64,000 bases of DNA, taken from positions 1 through 64,000 of the forward strand of contig VZTI01004954.1 in assembly GCA_013397865.1 (NCBI GenBank), written 5' to 3'. This stretch comes from Struthidea cinerea (Eukaryota > Chordata > Aves > Passeriformes > Corcoracidae). This document shows, one piece after another, positions 9,213-20,835 of this stretch. How positions within the stretch are numbered: the first letter of the stretch is position 1; the number at the start of each line of letters is the position of its first letter. The notes under the pieces were generated by a model. That model was not told where the DNA came from, did no database searches, and saw only the letters and a list, made by a program, of their open reading frames with translations. A program made the position numbers and the translations under genes.

Positions 9213-12200
9213 GGATGGAAACAAAGAACATACTATGGGCTTTGAAGCAACATTTTGGGATTACCTGGAATGTAGACAAGGGAAGAACTGGGCAGCATAA
9301 CATATTGAATATCTATCTTTAACAATATTTTAAAAAAGAAAAATAATACCATCAATTGTGAGATATTATATAGATTCTCAGGAACTCATTTTATCTTTTG
9401 ATTATTCTTACTACTAGATTTAGTTTAACCTAACAGTGAGTATGTGTACTGTGCATGTGCACTAACAGAAGTTAAAAATAATGATAATAAAAAAGACTAT
9501 GCCAATAAGGACATGCAGATATAGATTATACATTTATACACATGTGCACACACAGAGTAACAAGCACTTCATTCTGTGTAAAAATGGCCAGGAAAGGATA
9601 AGATGTCAAAGTACAGAATGGTCTTGTGGACTAAAACTACCCAGTGACTCTTACTAAATTGCTCTAATCTTGCAAGTGGAGATAAAAGAAAAAGAAGGTT
9701 TTTCCTATATTGAATATTTAGCTTTTTAAAGTAATTAGGAATATTAAAGCACTGACAATGATTGAGATAGAAACATTATTCATAACTTTTATTTCCGCAC
9801 TGGGCAGGGATCCAGTATATTTCATTTATGAGGTTTCAGCGGTGGAAAGAGAAGTGTTAGCCAATTCCTAAATTAAATATGCCCTGTTAACTTTTAAAAA
9901 TGATAGCCCAGGATTAGCTTCAAAACTTAAGCTTTCATTTTATTAATATAATTAGTGTGTTTGCTGGCCTATAGTGCCCATTGTCTTTCATTCCACTTGT
10001 TATATGCTGAGTAACATGTGTTCCTGTCCCAAGGTCTGATCCCACAGGCTCTGCTCAGTGGAATGCTCCTAGGAGGGAAAGTTAGTTTTACTGCACCTGA
10101 GAGCTGCTGACCTTTGTGCTTGACACTAGAATTTTTGGTGGCTGGACTCCTCATTGTTAGGAGACTTTGTTTAAATCCAAAGGTTTAAATGAAAATATCT
10201 CGGCTGAATACAGCTTATTGTTACTCCCAATATTTCCAAGAAAGAGAGAAGCTGGAAGCTTTGCCTAACTGTTAACCAGGTTTTTCATATTCATGATTCA
10301 CTGTTATCCAGTCACAATGTGGAAAACAATTTTCACTTCTACTGGAATACTGTGTCACCTGTACCTACTTTCTTCCTGTTCCTTCATGACTATTGGGTAC
10401 CTAATGAAGGTCACGTGTTTGCAGTGACAAAGGCTGTTTGGGGTGTTTCTGCAGGGCTGTTCTCTGGAGAAACCAAGGCTGGTGGCTGAATGGTGCCATC
10501 CCAAACCTTTGGGGCTTGCGAACTTCCCAATACATTCCTCAAGATCAGGGATTTTATGCAGTCACAGGCATATTGCTTTTCATGTTGGCTGTTTGAAGTG
10601 CTTTCACTGGGAGAGGGATCGCCAGCCAAAACACTGCCTTTAAATTTAGCAAATCTCCCAGGAGCTGGAATGGTTTCCTGAATGATCTCTCCTGAAAGCA
10701 CCGCTGAGAAGTGGAACCTCCCTGACACTGGGGGTTGTGTGTTATCATTTACTTGGGGAAGATCTAACCACACGCACTCTTTCTGAGATACAGTTTCAAC
10801 ACCCTGCAGACACAGCCGTTATAACTTTCTAAAATCTGTTTCTAACTTTCACTTGATTTGATGGGTGAAATTCAACCATAAGCAGAGCTCCAGCACAAGG
10901 TCCAAGTGTCACTTCAGAACCAGAAGTCAGATCCAAATGTTTTTCTTTTTTCACGTGCCTACGCCTGGAGAGGGTCTGAATTCTGACACTGAGCCCCAAT
11001 TTCCTATGGAGAGGCAAAGTTTTGGTGTAAAATGCAGTTCCCCAGCGTTACCATTCTCCCTTGGCTAAAATATTCTCAATTAAATGTTTTGGATAGTTAC
11101 AGCTACAGCCTGTAGTCATGCAAACAATTTAATCATCTTGCTCAGACTTGGTTTCATGCTTTCCTAGAACCCAGCCTGTAAGACAACAGTTACAAAATTT
11201 GCTTTTCAGTGTAGCTGTCCAGTGACTGAGCACGGTACATGTTAGAGTTCATCTGTTGTCAAGGTTAAAATAACTTCAGATGAATTGCTGAACAATTATA
11301 AAAAACCCCAGTGCCATATTCAGCTCTGCATGTCTCTGTACCTGTGTTTTACTGCATGCTGTTGTACATCTGTCCATGCCCAGAGGCCTAGCCTTGATTT
11401 CATGCTATAAAGCTGCAATATATTAAGGCTTGATTACCATAACAATAAAAAGAGAAGTAATGAGGTATTAACTAAAGAAGCTCTTGAATAAAATATTTTC
11501 AGCATTTTAATGATGCTAAAAATTAAAAGGAAAAACATTTTAAAAAAACACCGCATACCTTTCCCTTCCCTTTTAACTTGTTTTATTAAATCATGCCTGT
11601 TTTGTCCGTGCAATCTGGACTGCTGGTTTTTTAAATACAAAGCAAGATTGCAAATGCTCTGTGTGAACTTACCTGCTCACCTTTCCAATTATTTCAAAGC
11701 AATTAGCTTCAAACAGTATGATATACTGGCTCGAAGTTCTGGGGGGGGGTATAATTGCCTGTTGGTGGTTACCTGGCCTCATCTGGGTCTTGCTAACAGC
11801 CATCTGTATTTGCAGGCCCTTAGGCCCCCATCCAGCAAAGAATTTAAGCTTATCCTTACGCAAGTAGGACTTTTCATCTGCTTTAAGTATTTAGGTGGTT
11901 ATTGAGTTAGTTTTGAAGAAACAGCTAAAAAGACTTCAGTGAAATTTATACAAAGCTCTCATTGAAATTGTCAGGCCTGTGAGGAATAAGATGGTCTTTC
12001 TTTCAAGATGTTAATCAGGTAATTTTATTGAAGACCATTTTGACTCTCATCAGCATTATTTATTGTGAGGAAAACCACAGAAATCTTTCTGGTTACTAGG
12101 GGATTCTCAAAACGGGGTCAACAGGTAGGAAAAAGAAGTTCAGGGCAAGAACCCCGAGTTAAAAGCAAAAATCTTCCAAAATTGTGTGTGCCACATTGAG

Positions 12201-15200
12201 AAAATTCCAAGTAAACAAAACACAGAGGTTGTAGTGAAAAAATAAAGTGGTTTTCAAAGTGTTTGATTTGTAATTAGTTTTGAGAGAAAATACAGTACTT
12301 GCCCAAAGTGTAATTAAAGACAAGTTGGCATAATAATGCCAAACCATCTTTCTTGCTGTGTCACCTGGGGGAGAGAGATTATAGTGCTGCTGTCTGGCAT
12401 AGCCTGATCCATGATGTATACATATGGATAACATAGTTTTCCTTGGAAAGGATATTTTGTACAAGCTGCCATTAGGAACAAGAACCTATTTCATCTTTAT
12501 CTCTTTGTCAAAAATAGCCAAGGTCATAACAACAGGCAGTTGTAACATCACAGCAAGATCACTTTTAAGGGTATAGTCCTGGAGCAGCTGGAGTGCCTCA
12601 GTCCTGTGACTCGTGATGAATGGGAACAGCAGATCCTGTGCTAAATCTGAACGGGGTTGTTTGACAAGTCATGGAAAGCAACAGCAGAACTCTCAGGAGA
12701 AAAATGAAGTGTTTTAAAGTGGGGCTGTGGTGGTTTTCAGGCTTGATTTTAGCATTCATGTTCTCCAACTGCTTTGAACTATTTCTGAAGAGGAAATGAA
12801 GTTCAAAGGAAAGATCGCTGGTTCATGAATTCAGGCTCAAACAAAATTCATGTGGGAGGCTGATCTGCCAGAATCATTAGTTGATTTTTCATCCTCAGAT
12901 TTTTAAGATACGATTGACCAGGAAACCACCAGAGTGCATCAAAGAGGGGCAAAAGTGCAGGACCTCAGCTCTTCTAAGCTGTTAGTGGGCTACTGCTTAG
13001 ATCCAGAGCCTGTCCCTGAGGGACACTGTCCATGGCTCTTGTTGGGGAATGTGTCAGTGTGGGGTTTGTACCTCAGTGCCTTTTGTATCCAAGTGCCAGA
13101 TGAGGTCACAGAACCAGGTACAATGTTCCTGTTTCTACCACAGCCCAAGTGTTTCATTTGCCATTCCAGCTGTTGGGTTTAGAGGCAGTTTCTAAAGACC
13201 TGTTTGAAGAATTAAACTTCAGTTGCAATCCAGCTTTAATTACAGCTGAAATGGGATTTCATATCCATAGCATGTGGACTTCAAAGTTTTAACACGCTTT
13301 TCATTTAAGCCAAGCTCAAATTACAGCTTAATTTTGATGTGATTTGCAGACTCAGTGACAACTGCATCATGCAAAGAGATGCAAATGTACAAAATCAAAC
13401 TCCAGTGAGGCTCATACAAGGATCTTTCCATAGCAATTACAGAGTGGAATTGATTTCTGTCTCTCAGTTCTAACAATTTGCTCTTCCTTAAACTTAAAAA
13501 ACACCCATCTCTCTTCAATCACTGCTGAACTGGTGTAATCAGGTAAACAGCTTGTGTTTAATTTTTGCCTCTGCTGGATGTTGGGCCCACGCACTGGGGC
13601 TCAGGCCCCGGGTTTCATGTGTTCCCAGGCTCTGTGGCAGCAGCTCTTCCGGGGCCCAGCCCACGCAGGACAGCCTGTGATAGGGAATGAGGTGTAAACA
13701 CAAGCTGCTGTGCAGTGCCGTTGGTGGCACAGCAGCATGTCCTGCGTATATTTTTACACAGATAATTTGGCTGCATTAAACCAGGCTAATCCATCACTTT
13801 TCATTCGGTGGGAATATTTTTTCTATTGCTGAAGCTGTTGATATCTGCCCAGTCGTTTGTGGCAGTTTCTCCTCACTTTGTGAGGGATGTGTATCCTCTC
13901 AGCTTCCATGAATTAACCACTTGGGAGATGCTGCAAGCTTATGGAAAGGTACTGGAATCTTATGAGCCTGGGCTTCTCTCATAGTTACAGGGCTGAGCAA
14001 AGGGCAAGGGTTGATTCTGGAAAAGGAAAAGCAGATCCAAGATTTACTCTGGGAACGAACTGCTTTCTGTACTTCTGTGTGATTCATTGGTGAATAGATC
14101 AGCTGCCAGTTGTTCCAAGTCTTGTACTAAAGTGAGTGAAAAATAGAAATTCAGCACCCTGTGTCCTTTTACTTTTCACCTTCATCTTCCCTGTCAGAGT
14201 GTGGGAGAGCTCTTCCTTCCCTAAATCAGCTGGTTGTGTCTAAAGCCAAAGTAGTGACAGATCATTTCCCCAGCACTCCCAGCCCTCCTCTGAGGCTCCC
14301 TCTTTTGGATGATTTGAAGAGTCAATTGAGCTGACCTAACTCTGTCTATTCCAGTCCCTGGAGTTCTGTCTTCCAGCTCGTGCCTTGCTCTCAAGGCTTC
14401 ATCCAGCCTTGTACTTCATACATATGAATAGTCTTTTTAAAGTCAATAAGGAACAATCTTAACTTCTTTAAGTTAGTTAATGCTTAAGCCATTACCTGAA
14501 TGGGAACTTGTGAGATGAGGTGGAAATCAGGTTGGTGAGGATCTCTTTTACAGGGACCAAGAATTACTGTGTGTCATCCAGGATGAGCAAGGGCACGAAC
14601 ATTGCTCAGGTCTCACAGCGGACAAATGGGAGGTGAGCAAGATGGAAATTCTGTGTTCCATGGAACAAAACTGCAATTCTTTATGCTGGATATCTCTGAA
14701 AAATCACTCTAAATCCAACACAGAATTCCTGCTGAAAACCAAAAAGGGAAGCTGTGAGCAAATCTTATTATGTAAAGCCTTACTGATTGCCTGTCAGTAG
14801 GGCAGTATGTCAGGGACTGGTGCTTCCAAAACGGAGCGAGAAAAGGCATTTAGGTTTTGGAGCAGAGTGCTGGGTGTGAAGCTTTGGGAGCAGGCAGGGT
14901 TATCCAGGGAAGTTCTGTCCCGGAGCATCCAAAAGTGTTGCTGAGCTGTTTGTAACAGAGCAACAGTGGAGCCCTCCCAAAGCACAGCCCCTCTGAACCT
15001 GGGGCACAACTGAACTGTGTAGATGCTCTCTGATCTGGGAAATGGCTTGATGATTGACTAAAACTTTGAATTTGCAGGATAACTTTCAGTAAATGAAACC
15101 ATGGTTACAAGCACTGAATGGGCTAAATGCATTCCCATGCAGGTTTGTGTGGTTATGCAAGAGGGAATTTGGCTCCCATACATCTTTCCTTGGCTGCCAA

Positions 15201-17991
15201 ACTGGTGAGAGCAGAGCAGACTTCGCAGAGAGACAGCGTATGTGTGACGAGTTGTTAGTTTTATTAATTTGACTGAGGCTTTTCTCACTTTAGACAGAGT
15301 AATAGCTATAAAAGAAAGAACCTACTAAAATATCCTCTTTAATGAACTGAATTGCTAATGCTGAATTTCATTGCTGGAGCATCTTACAATAATGTGGCTT
15401 TAAATGTGCACTACACAAATGAACAGACTTTAGATCAATTTAAAAGTACCATTGGTATAATTTTATGGCCTGGTCACTAAGAGCTGTCACTTGGAGAAAA
15501 GAGCAAAATTTCCTTTTGCAAAGCATAGGCAAAAATCTCTGCTGTGGACACAAAAATACTCAAAAGTATTCCTGGGGTTTTTGCTTGCTAAAAAACACAC
15601 ACAAAAAAGTGCAGTGGTCCTTGGGAAAGCTTCTAAATCACTTTTCCCTTTGTTAGACGTGGCAAGGTATTTCAAGGCATGCTTGGAGAGGGCAGAGCTC
15701 CGCTCACTGTCCAACACTAAGGTATTGGAAAATCCCCCAGGAGCTATTTCAGGCACATGAACCTGGAGGAGCCTCAGGCCTGTTCCGACTTTTTCTGGGT
15801 TATAAATTACTGTCCCCAAAGACAAGTGCTACAGATGGGAAAGGCCCTATTGCTCCATCCAATGCTCTTAAGATTTTTCAAAAGCTGCTGTTCTTCCTAG
15901 TTAAAATACTATTTTCTGGGAAGTCTTTAAGGGTTGAAATCAAAAAGGGAACCCAAAGACTTCGTTCAAAAGTTAGACTTGAAATTTACCTCGGGCCTCT
16001 AGCAGCTAAAATTTGCTAGAAAATGGCAGATATTCATCACCCAGTGTTAGACACCAGCCTGCCTGTGTGTGGATACCCAGGAGCTGAGGCACAGCCCGTA
16101 AATCATTCCAAGAGCACCAGGGAGTGTGCCCAGGCATGGGAGGCAGGCACATGAACACACAGCTTTCCATGGTACTGAGGGTTTCTTTGTTTAGGCTTAA
16201 ATTTCAGGGTCTCCATACAAAGATACTAAAATCCTTTATTTCAGGAAACAGCAGCTGGGTGTATTTTAGCTGCTCTTTGGCTGCTGCACTGAACAGTCCC
16301 ATCGTCCATGTCCCCTCCCACTGACCTGGTGTTCAGAGTGGGCAGTGTCTGCTTCAAGGGAAAATGTTACATGCTGAGATTTGTCCTCAGGCGTCACCCT
16401 AATTTTGTGTGAACTTAGCTCAGCCTCCACAGGGCGGGGAGTCCTCATTTCTCCTTGATTTCCGTGGGAGTTGAGTATATTTGGCGTCTGGATTGACTGG
16501 GCCCATGTTGGAGCTGAAAAGGGATGGCTATGGTGGGCTGGGAAGAGCTCAGCCACCAGTTAATAGCTGTGCTAAAGAGGAGGGAGGCTCTGATGTACAG
16601 CTGGCCTTGGTGTCTTGGGTGGGTTGCATTTAAAATACAGCCTGGAGGCAGCTTTGCTAACTTTAGAGATGTGTGATGATCGGAGCTGCAGGAGACTACG
16701 CAGAAGTGATGCAACACGACAGTTTAAAGTGAGAGAGTGATAGCACTGAGCTCCTCCATTGCCTGATGGGGACATGGCAGCAGAATGGATCATTCTGCTA
16801 TTTATTGGCTTTAAAGTTCTTTCCATGTCAATAAAATATTTGTGTTGGAATAAGAGACCTCCTTTGGAGCAAAAGTTAGAGATATATCTGCCATTGCACA
16901 GGTGACACACATTGGAAATTCTCTTTAGTCTTACAATCACTTGCATTTCTAGTAGCTTCTCCATGCAGGAGCAGGCCATGGTGATCTTGAATCACTCTGC
17001 ATAAAATGGGAAAGTTTCAGGGAGTCTTCTTTGTTTTACCCAGTATTTGTGCTATTGTGAGTTTGATAGTCAGGTTCTGAAGTGAAATATTTTCTGAAGT
17101 TTCTCTGAAAAATCCTGTTCTCCTAAATTACGCTCACGAAAATCCCTCTTAGGCTCCTCAAATAATACTCTGATACTTATTTTTAGTCCTTACAAAACCC
17201 TGAAAAAGTGTTTGCCATAGGAGCAGATACCTTGTGTCCCCAATGAAATGAGTGTTTGTTGACAGCTTGTCTGCCTTGGTGTTGTGGAGAGAAATAATGA
17301 GATAGCAGCAGAGGACTTTAACAAGTGCAAATGTGCCTGTAAATCCAGGGCTGGCAGATCAGAGCCCTCGCAGGCCGCTCACAGATGAGCGTTTTGTTCT
17401 CGCCACTAATCGAGCTCGGGCAGGGAGTGGAGCAGGCCCACAGCTCTCCAGAAGGAAAAGCATGGAAAGTGAGGGAATGTGTCGTGACCTAAGGAAATAA
17501 ATGAGCAGATGGTGCACCAGCATCATACCTGACACTTCAGAGGAGGTGGTTGTAGCATAACCACCGACTGCAAACAGAGTTGTGAACAGATCCCAAAGCC
17601 AAGAAAAGCAGGGGGAAGGTGATATGCATGGATGCATGGAATACAAAAGCAGGACAAAATAAAGACTGAGACATGACAGAGAAGGAATTCGGGGGAAAAG
17701 TTGGAAAAATAAGCAAGGTGAGACAACAGGCAGAATCAGGTGGGGATAGAAAAAGAGGTCAGCATGCAGATAACTGACTTGAGACAGTGCATAGCTGAAT
17801 TTGGATGTTTTACAAATGAACACTGTGATGCATGTGAGGTACCTACAATTTCAGCCTTGTGAGCAGACAGTTACTGGCTGATTCTACTGAGGAGAAATTA
17901 CAGATTTTGTCAAAATAAGAAAGTGAAGTGGAAGGGGAGAGAATAGAATGGTGATGGGAGATGCCACAGACAGGTTAATGAGGGTGAAGAT
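9213..17991. other. Unique intronic sequence, no recognised element
   Basis: This is AT-rich non-coding DNA with scattered T-runs, a G9 run at 11741..11749 and an A-rich stretch near 12230. A GTCACGTG E-box lies at 10410..10417. No exon, transposon end, RNA gene or tandem array was recognised. The reverse-strand open frame at 17359..17823 has no domain and sits in purine-rich sequence whose complement is low in stop codons. Confidence 0.6.
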
Positions 17992-18422
17992 TTTTCTGGT
18001 TCCAGCTGGAGTAGAGTTATTTTTCTTCCTAGTTGCTGATGTTGATGTTTAGTTGTTCCTCAGAAGTGCTCACCCTAAGTCAAGGACTTTCCATTTTCCC
18101 CTGCTCTGCCAGGGAGGAGCTGCACAAGAAACCAGGAGGGACCACGGCCAGGACAGCTGACCTGATCTGGGCAACAAGATATTCCATACCATGGAATGTT
18201 GTGCTCAGTGAATAAACTGGAAGGCACCAATTATATTTCTTTTGCTTTATTATTGTCTTTCTTCTTCCTCTTCCTCTTCTTTTTCTTTCTATATTATTAT
18301 TATTAGTGTTCTTATCTCATCCAGTGGTCTTTACCCTTTTCCTATTCTCCTCCCCATCCCACTGGTGAGCAGAGTGAGCATCTCTGTGGGACTTAGTTGC
18401 CATCTGGGCTTAAACCAGGACA
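17992..18422 (+). mobile_element. Solo LTR of an avian ERVL-type endogenous retrovirus
   Basis: The order of segments matches a common avian ERVL-like LTR as I recall it. A TAGAGTTATTTTTCTTCCTA block lies near the start. TAAGTCAAGGACTTTCC and a GCTCTGCCAGGGAGGAGCTG block follow. Next come CAGGACAGCTGACC, ATATTCCATACCATGGAA, and a degraded TATA-like GTGAATAAACTGG near 18206. A TTATTATT / CTTCTTCCTC pyrimidine tract, TCCCCATCCCACTGGTGAGC, and a terminal ACTTAGTTGCC...TTAAACCAGGACA complete it. The element reads in + orientation. It seems shorter than full-length copies, lacking the GC-rich segment usually found after the TATA region. No gag, pol or env remnant flanks it, so it is a solo LTR. 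Clear target-site duplications were not found, and the 5' end may be off by a few bases. Confidence 0.8.
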
Positions 18423-20660
18423 AGAATCTGAACCAGGTGATACCCAGACAGAAGAAGGATTTAGAGATTAAGTTCTCAGGCTTAAGTGGCATTTGTCTTT
18501 TTTTGGTGCTGGCAAAGAAATCTGTTGAAGTGTTTATGAAGGGATGTAAATGTGTGTTCTACAGCACTATGGCTTCAATAAACACTATGTAATGTTTAAA
18601 CACAATGTATTGAAGTGGGATGCTGGAAATTATAGTGCATTCAGCTGCCAAAAATGCGTTTTCTTGGCCTGGAAGGATCATGCAAGCAAAGAAAGTGTGG
18701 TTTTCAATAGTCAGAGTTTATTTTGTTACTGACAAAAATGGAGGTGAAATACCAGGAGTTTTGCACATTAGGGAAAATTTCTACAGTCAAAAGTTCACTT
18801 GTATTTCTGTACTCACAGAAATACTTTATACCTTTATTCTTGACCCTTCCTTACACCATTTTATTGCCTTAAGTGTGTGGTATATAACAAGCACATCTCC
18901 CAGTCATTTCCTTACAGCTCCAAAAGACCTGATTCAGTGCAGAGAAACTGCAGGATTTTATTTATTAAACATGCCTCTGTTAGCCCAGTAGAATATCTGG
19001 ATGTTTGGGAGTGAAAATGAGAGTTCTGAAGACCTCAATCTTGTCCAAGAAAGCCCAGTGAAGGCCATTTGTCAGGGAAGCTGGGAAGAGACCCAAGTGT
19101 CACAGAAATGGGTGTCACTGTCTTTGTAATGGCAAGAACTCATGAAATATGATCAGTGACCTAAAAGATGAGTAAAGTCAGAGAATAACAATGCATGATG
19201 AGTTTCTCGGTTGTGGACTGAAATCAGAATGGACCTACTGCTACACAGAGACTTCTGATCAAAGAACTACAGGGAAGAAAGGTTGAAAAGGGAAAGACAG
19301 TGTGTGAGAAAGGTTCCCATCCACTACTATTTTGTAGCAGTATGTTTTATCCACTTTCGTGTCTTTGGGGTGTACTGTGCAAGAAGGATTTAGGCCCCAA
19401 TAGGAATAACAGTAAATGCCAGATGGAAATGATGTGTATATTGTTACTGAGATTATTTTATATCAGGAAGAGCTTTATGGGCATCAACCAGAAAGAAGAG
19501 AGATAAAACACTCATTCTTTGATCTTGGAGGGTGGTCATTCAACATGAAAAGTCTCTGCTGTTTATGATTTTCATTTTCAGTAGCTCTTCTGCCTATCAC
19601 ACAGTGCCTGTTCATGTGAAGGCCAGAGGCTGCCAGGTTTTATAACCCTGACCAGGATGCTTAAAAATATGTGCATAAAATTCAGGGTAGAGGGTGAAAT
19701 TCAGGGTGAAATTAGCCAGCAAAATTCAAATTTTAACAGAAGCAGCTAAAAAATGAAACAGCAGACATTTGGGGTGCTTTAGAGGTAAGGGTTTCTCATC
19801 CTTCCTACTGCCTGCTTAAATCTCACCTTTCTGAACCCCATGTACAGAGCTGCAGTGTTCTAATTATGCAGTAGTGTGAGTAAATAATGAAAATTGATTA
19901 GAGGAGAGTTTTTAGCCAAGGCCCAAAGTCTGATGCCCTCTCTAACTTACCTACATTGCAGTGATAATTTCCTAAATAAAGATCAAAGCCTGGAAACAAA
20001 CTGCAGAAGGAGGCAGGTTTGCAGAAAGGCATGAGGATTCATATGGAGTTTGAATTTTTCCATAGAGATTGCACACTTAGCTGCTGGGGTGGCAGGTAAG
20101 GAGACATAGCTGGAAGCTTGAGGAAATTTTTGGGAATCCAGAATAACCTTTGCTTCATCATCTACTTTAGTCTGTCTGTTAGTGCTTCCCAATTACATGG
20201 CATCTACTTCAGCTGGGATAGCAGTAAGAAAATACATGCATTTCTGAAAATATTATCTCCTTCTTCTAGGATAAACTCCAGCCACTGGAATTCCCCAGAC
20301 TCCAGTGTGGGAATACCAGCTGAGTGTGGTACCTCTCCCTTGCAGATTTGGTGGGGCTATGGGCCATAGGAACTTGAGGACAGAGCCCAGTGAATTTGTT
20401 TTCAACATCAGGTGAAGGATTACTTTGTCGGAGCTTATTCAGAAATCTGTTGGGAAGGGGGTGTTGTTATTTAGCCCATTCATGAAATCTGATGGTGGCA
20501 GCCCAGTTTTGGGTTTCTTGGGAACCATCCCTCCATGACATTGGTAAGAGTCTCACCATCTTTCATCCTCAGCTTCTGGCTCCAGAGCTCTTCAGAATGC
20601 TCAGGTTCACAGCTTAGAGCTCAATCAAATACAAGAAGTGCGTTTTAGGCATTAAAAATC
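18423..20660. other. Unique intronic sequence, no recognised element
   Basis: This is AT-rich non-coding DNA between the solo LTR and the next CR1 fragment. A short imperfect duplication (AGGGTGAAATTCAGGGTGAAATT) sits near 19690. No exon or repeat family was recognised. Confidence 0.55.
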
Positions 20661-20835
20661 TCTTCTACTGTAAGGGTGATTAAAGACTGGAATAGGCTGC
20701 TCAAAGAGATTATGGAGTCTGTCCTTGGAGATATTCAAAATTCAACTGGATACAGTCTTTGACAACTTGGACTAGATGACCTCCAGGGGTCCTTTCTACC
20801 TCAGTTGTTCTACAATTCTATGATTCTATGAATTA
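20661..20835 (+). mobile_element. CR1 LINE, internally deleted 3' end
   Basis: In order: CTACTGTAAGGGTGATTAAA, GACTGGAATAGGCTGCTCAA, AGAGATTATGGAGTCT, CCTTGGAGATATTCAAAA, GGATACAGTCTTTGACAACTTGG, ACTAGATGACCTCCAGGGGT, and terminal ATTCTATGATTCTATGA. This is the CR1 3' end in sense orientation, with the segment between the ACAACTTGG and ACTAGATGA motifs missing relative to the usual form. Two intact terminal 8-bp units remain. Confidence 0.9.

Noticed and set aside
8795..9224. Overlapping reverse-strand frames of 127-128 residues
   Set aside because: They run through the antisense of the CR1 3' end and the adjacent 25-bp duplication. CR1 3' ends commonly give such antisense frames.
11741..11749. 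G9 run considered as a G-quadruplex
   Set aside because: A single G-run without neighbouring G-tracts cannot form an intramolecular quadruplex.
17359..17823. 154-residue reverse-strand frame with hydrophobic stretches, membrane-protein-like at first sight
   Set aside because: The Leu/Phe/Ser richness follows from the purine-rich + strand (its complement is CT-rich), which yields hydrophobic peptides without selection.
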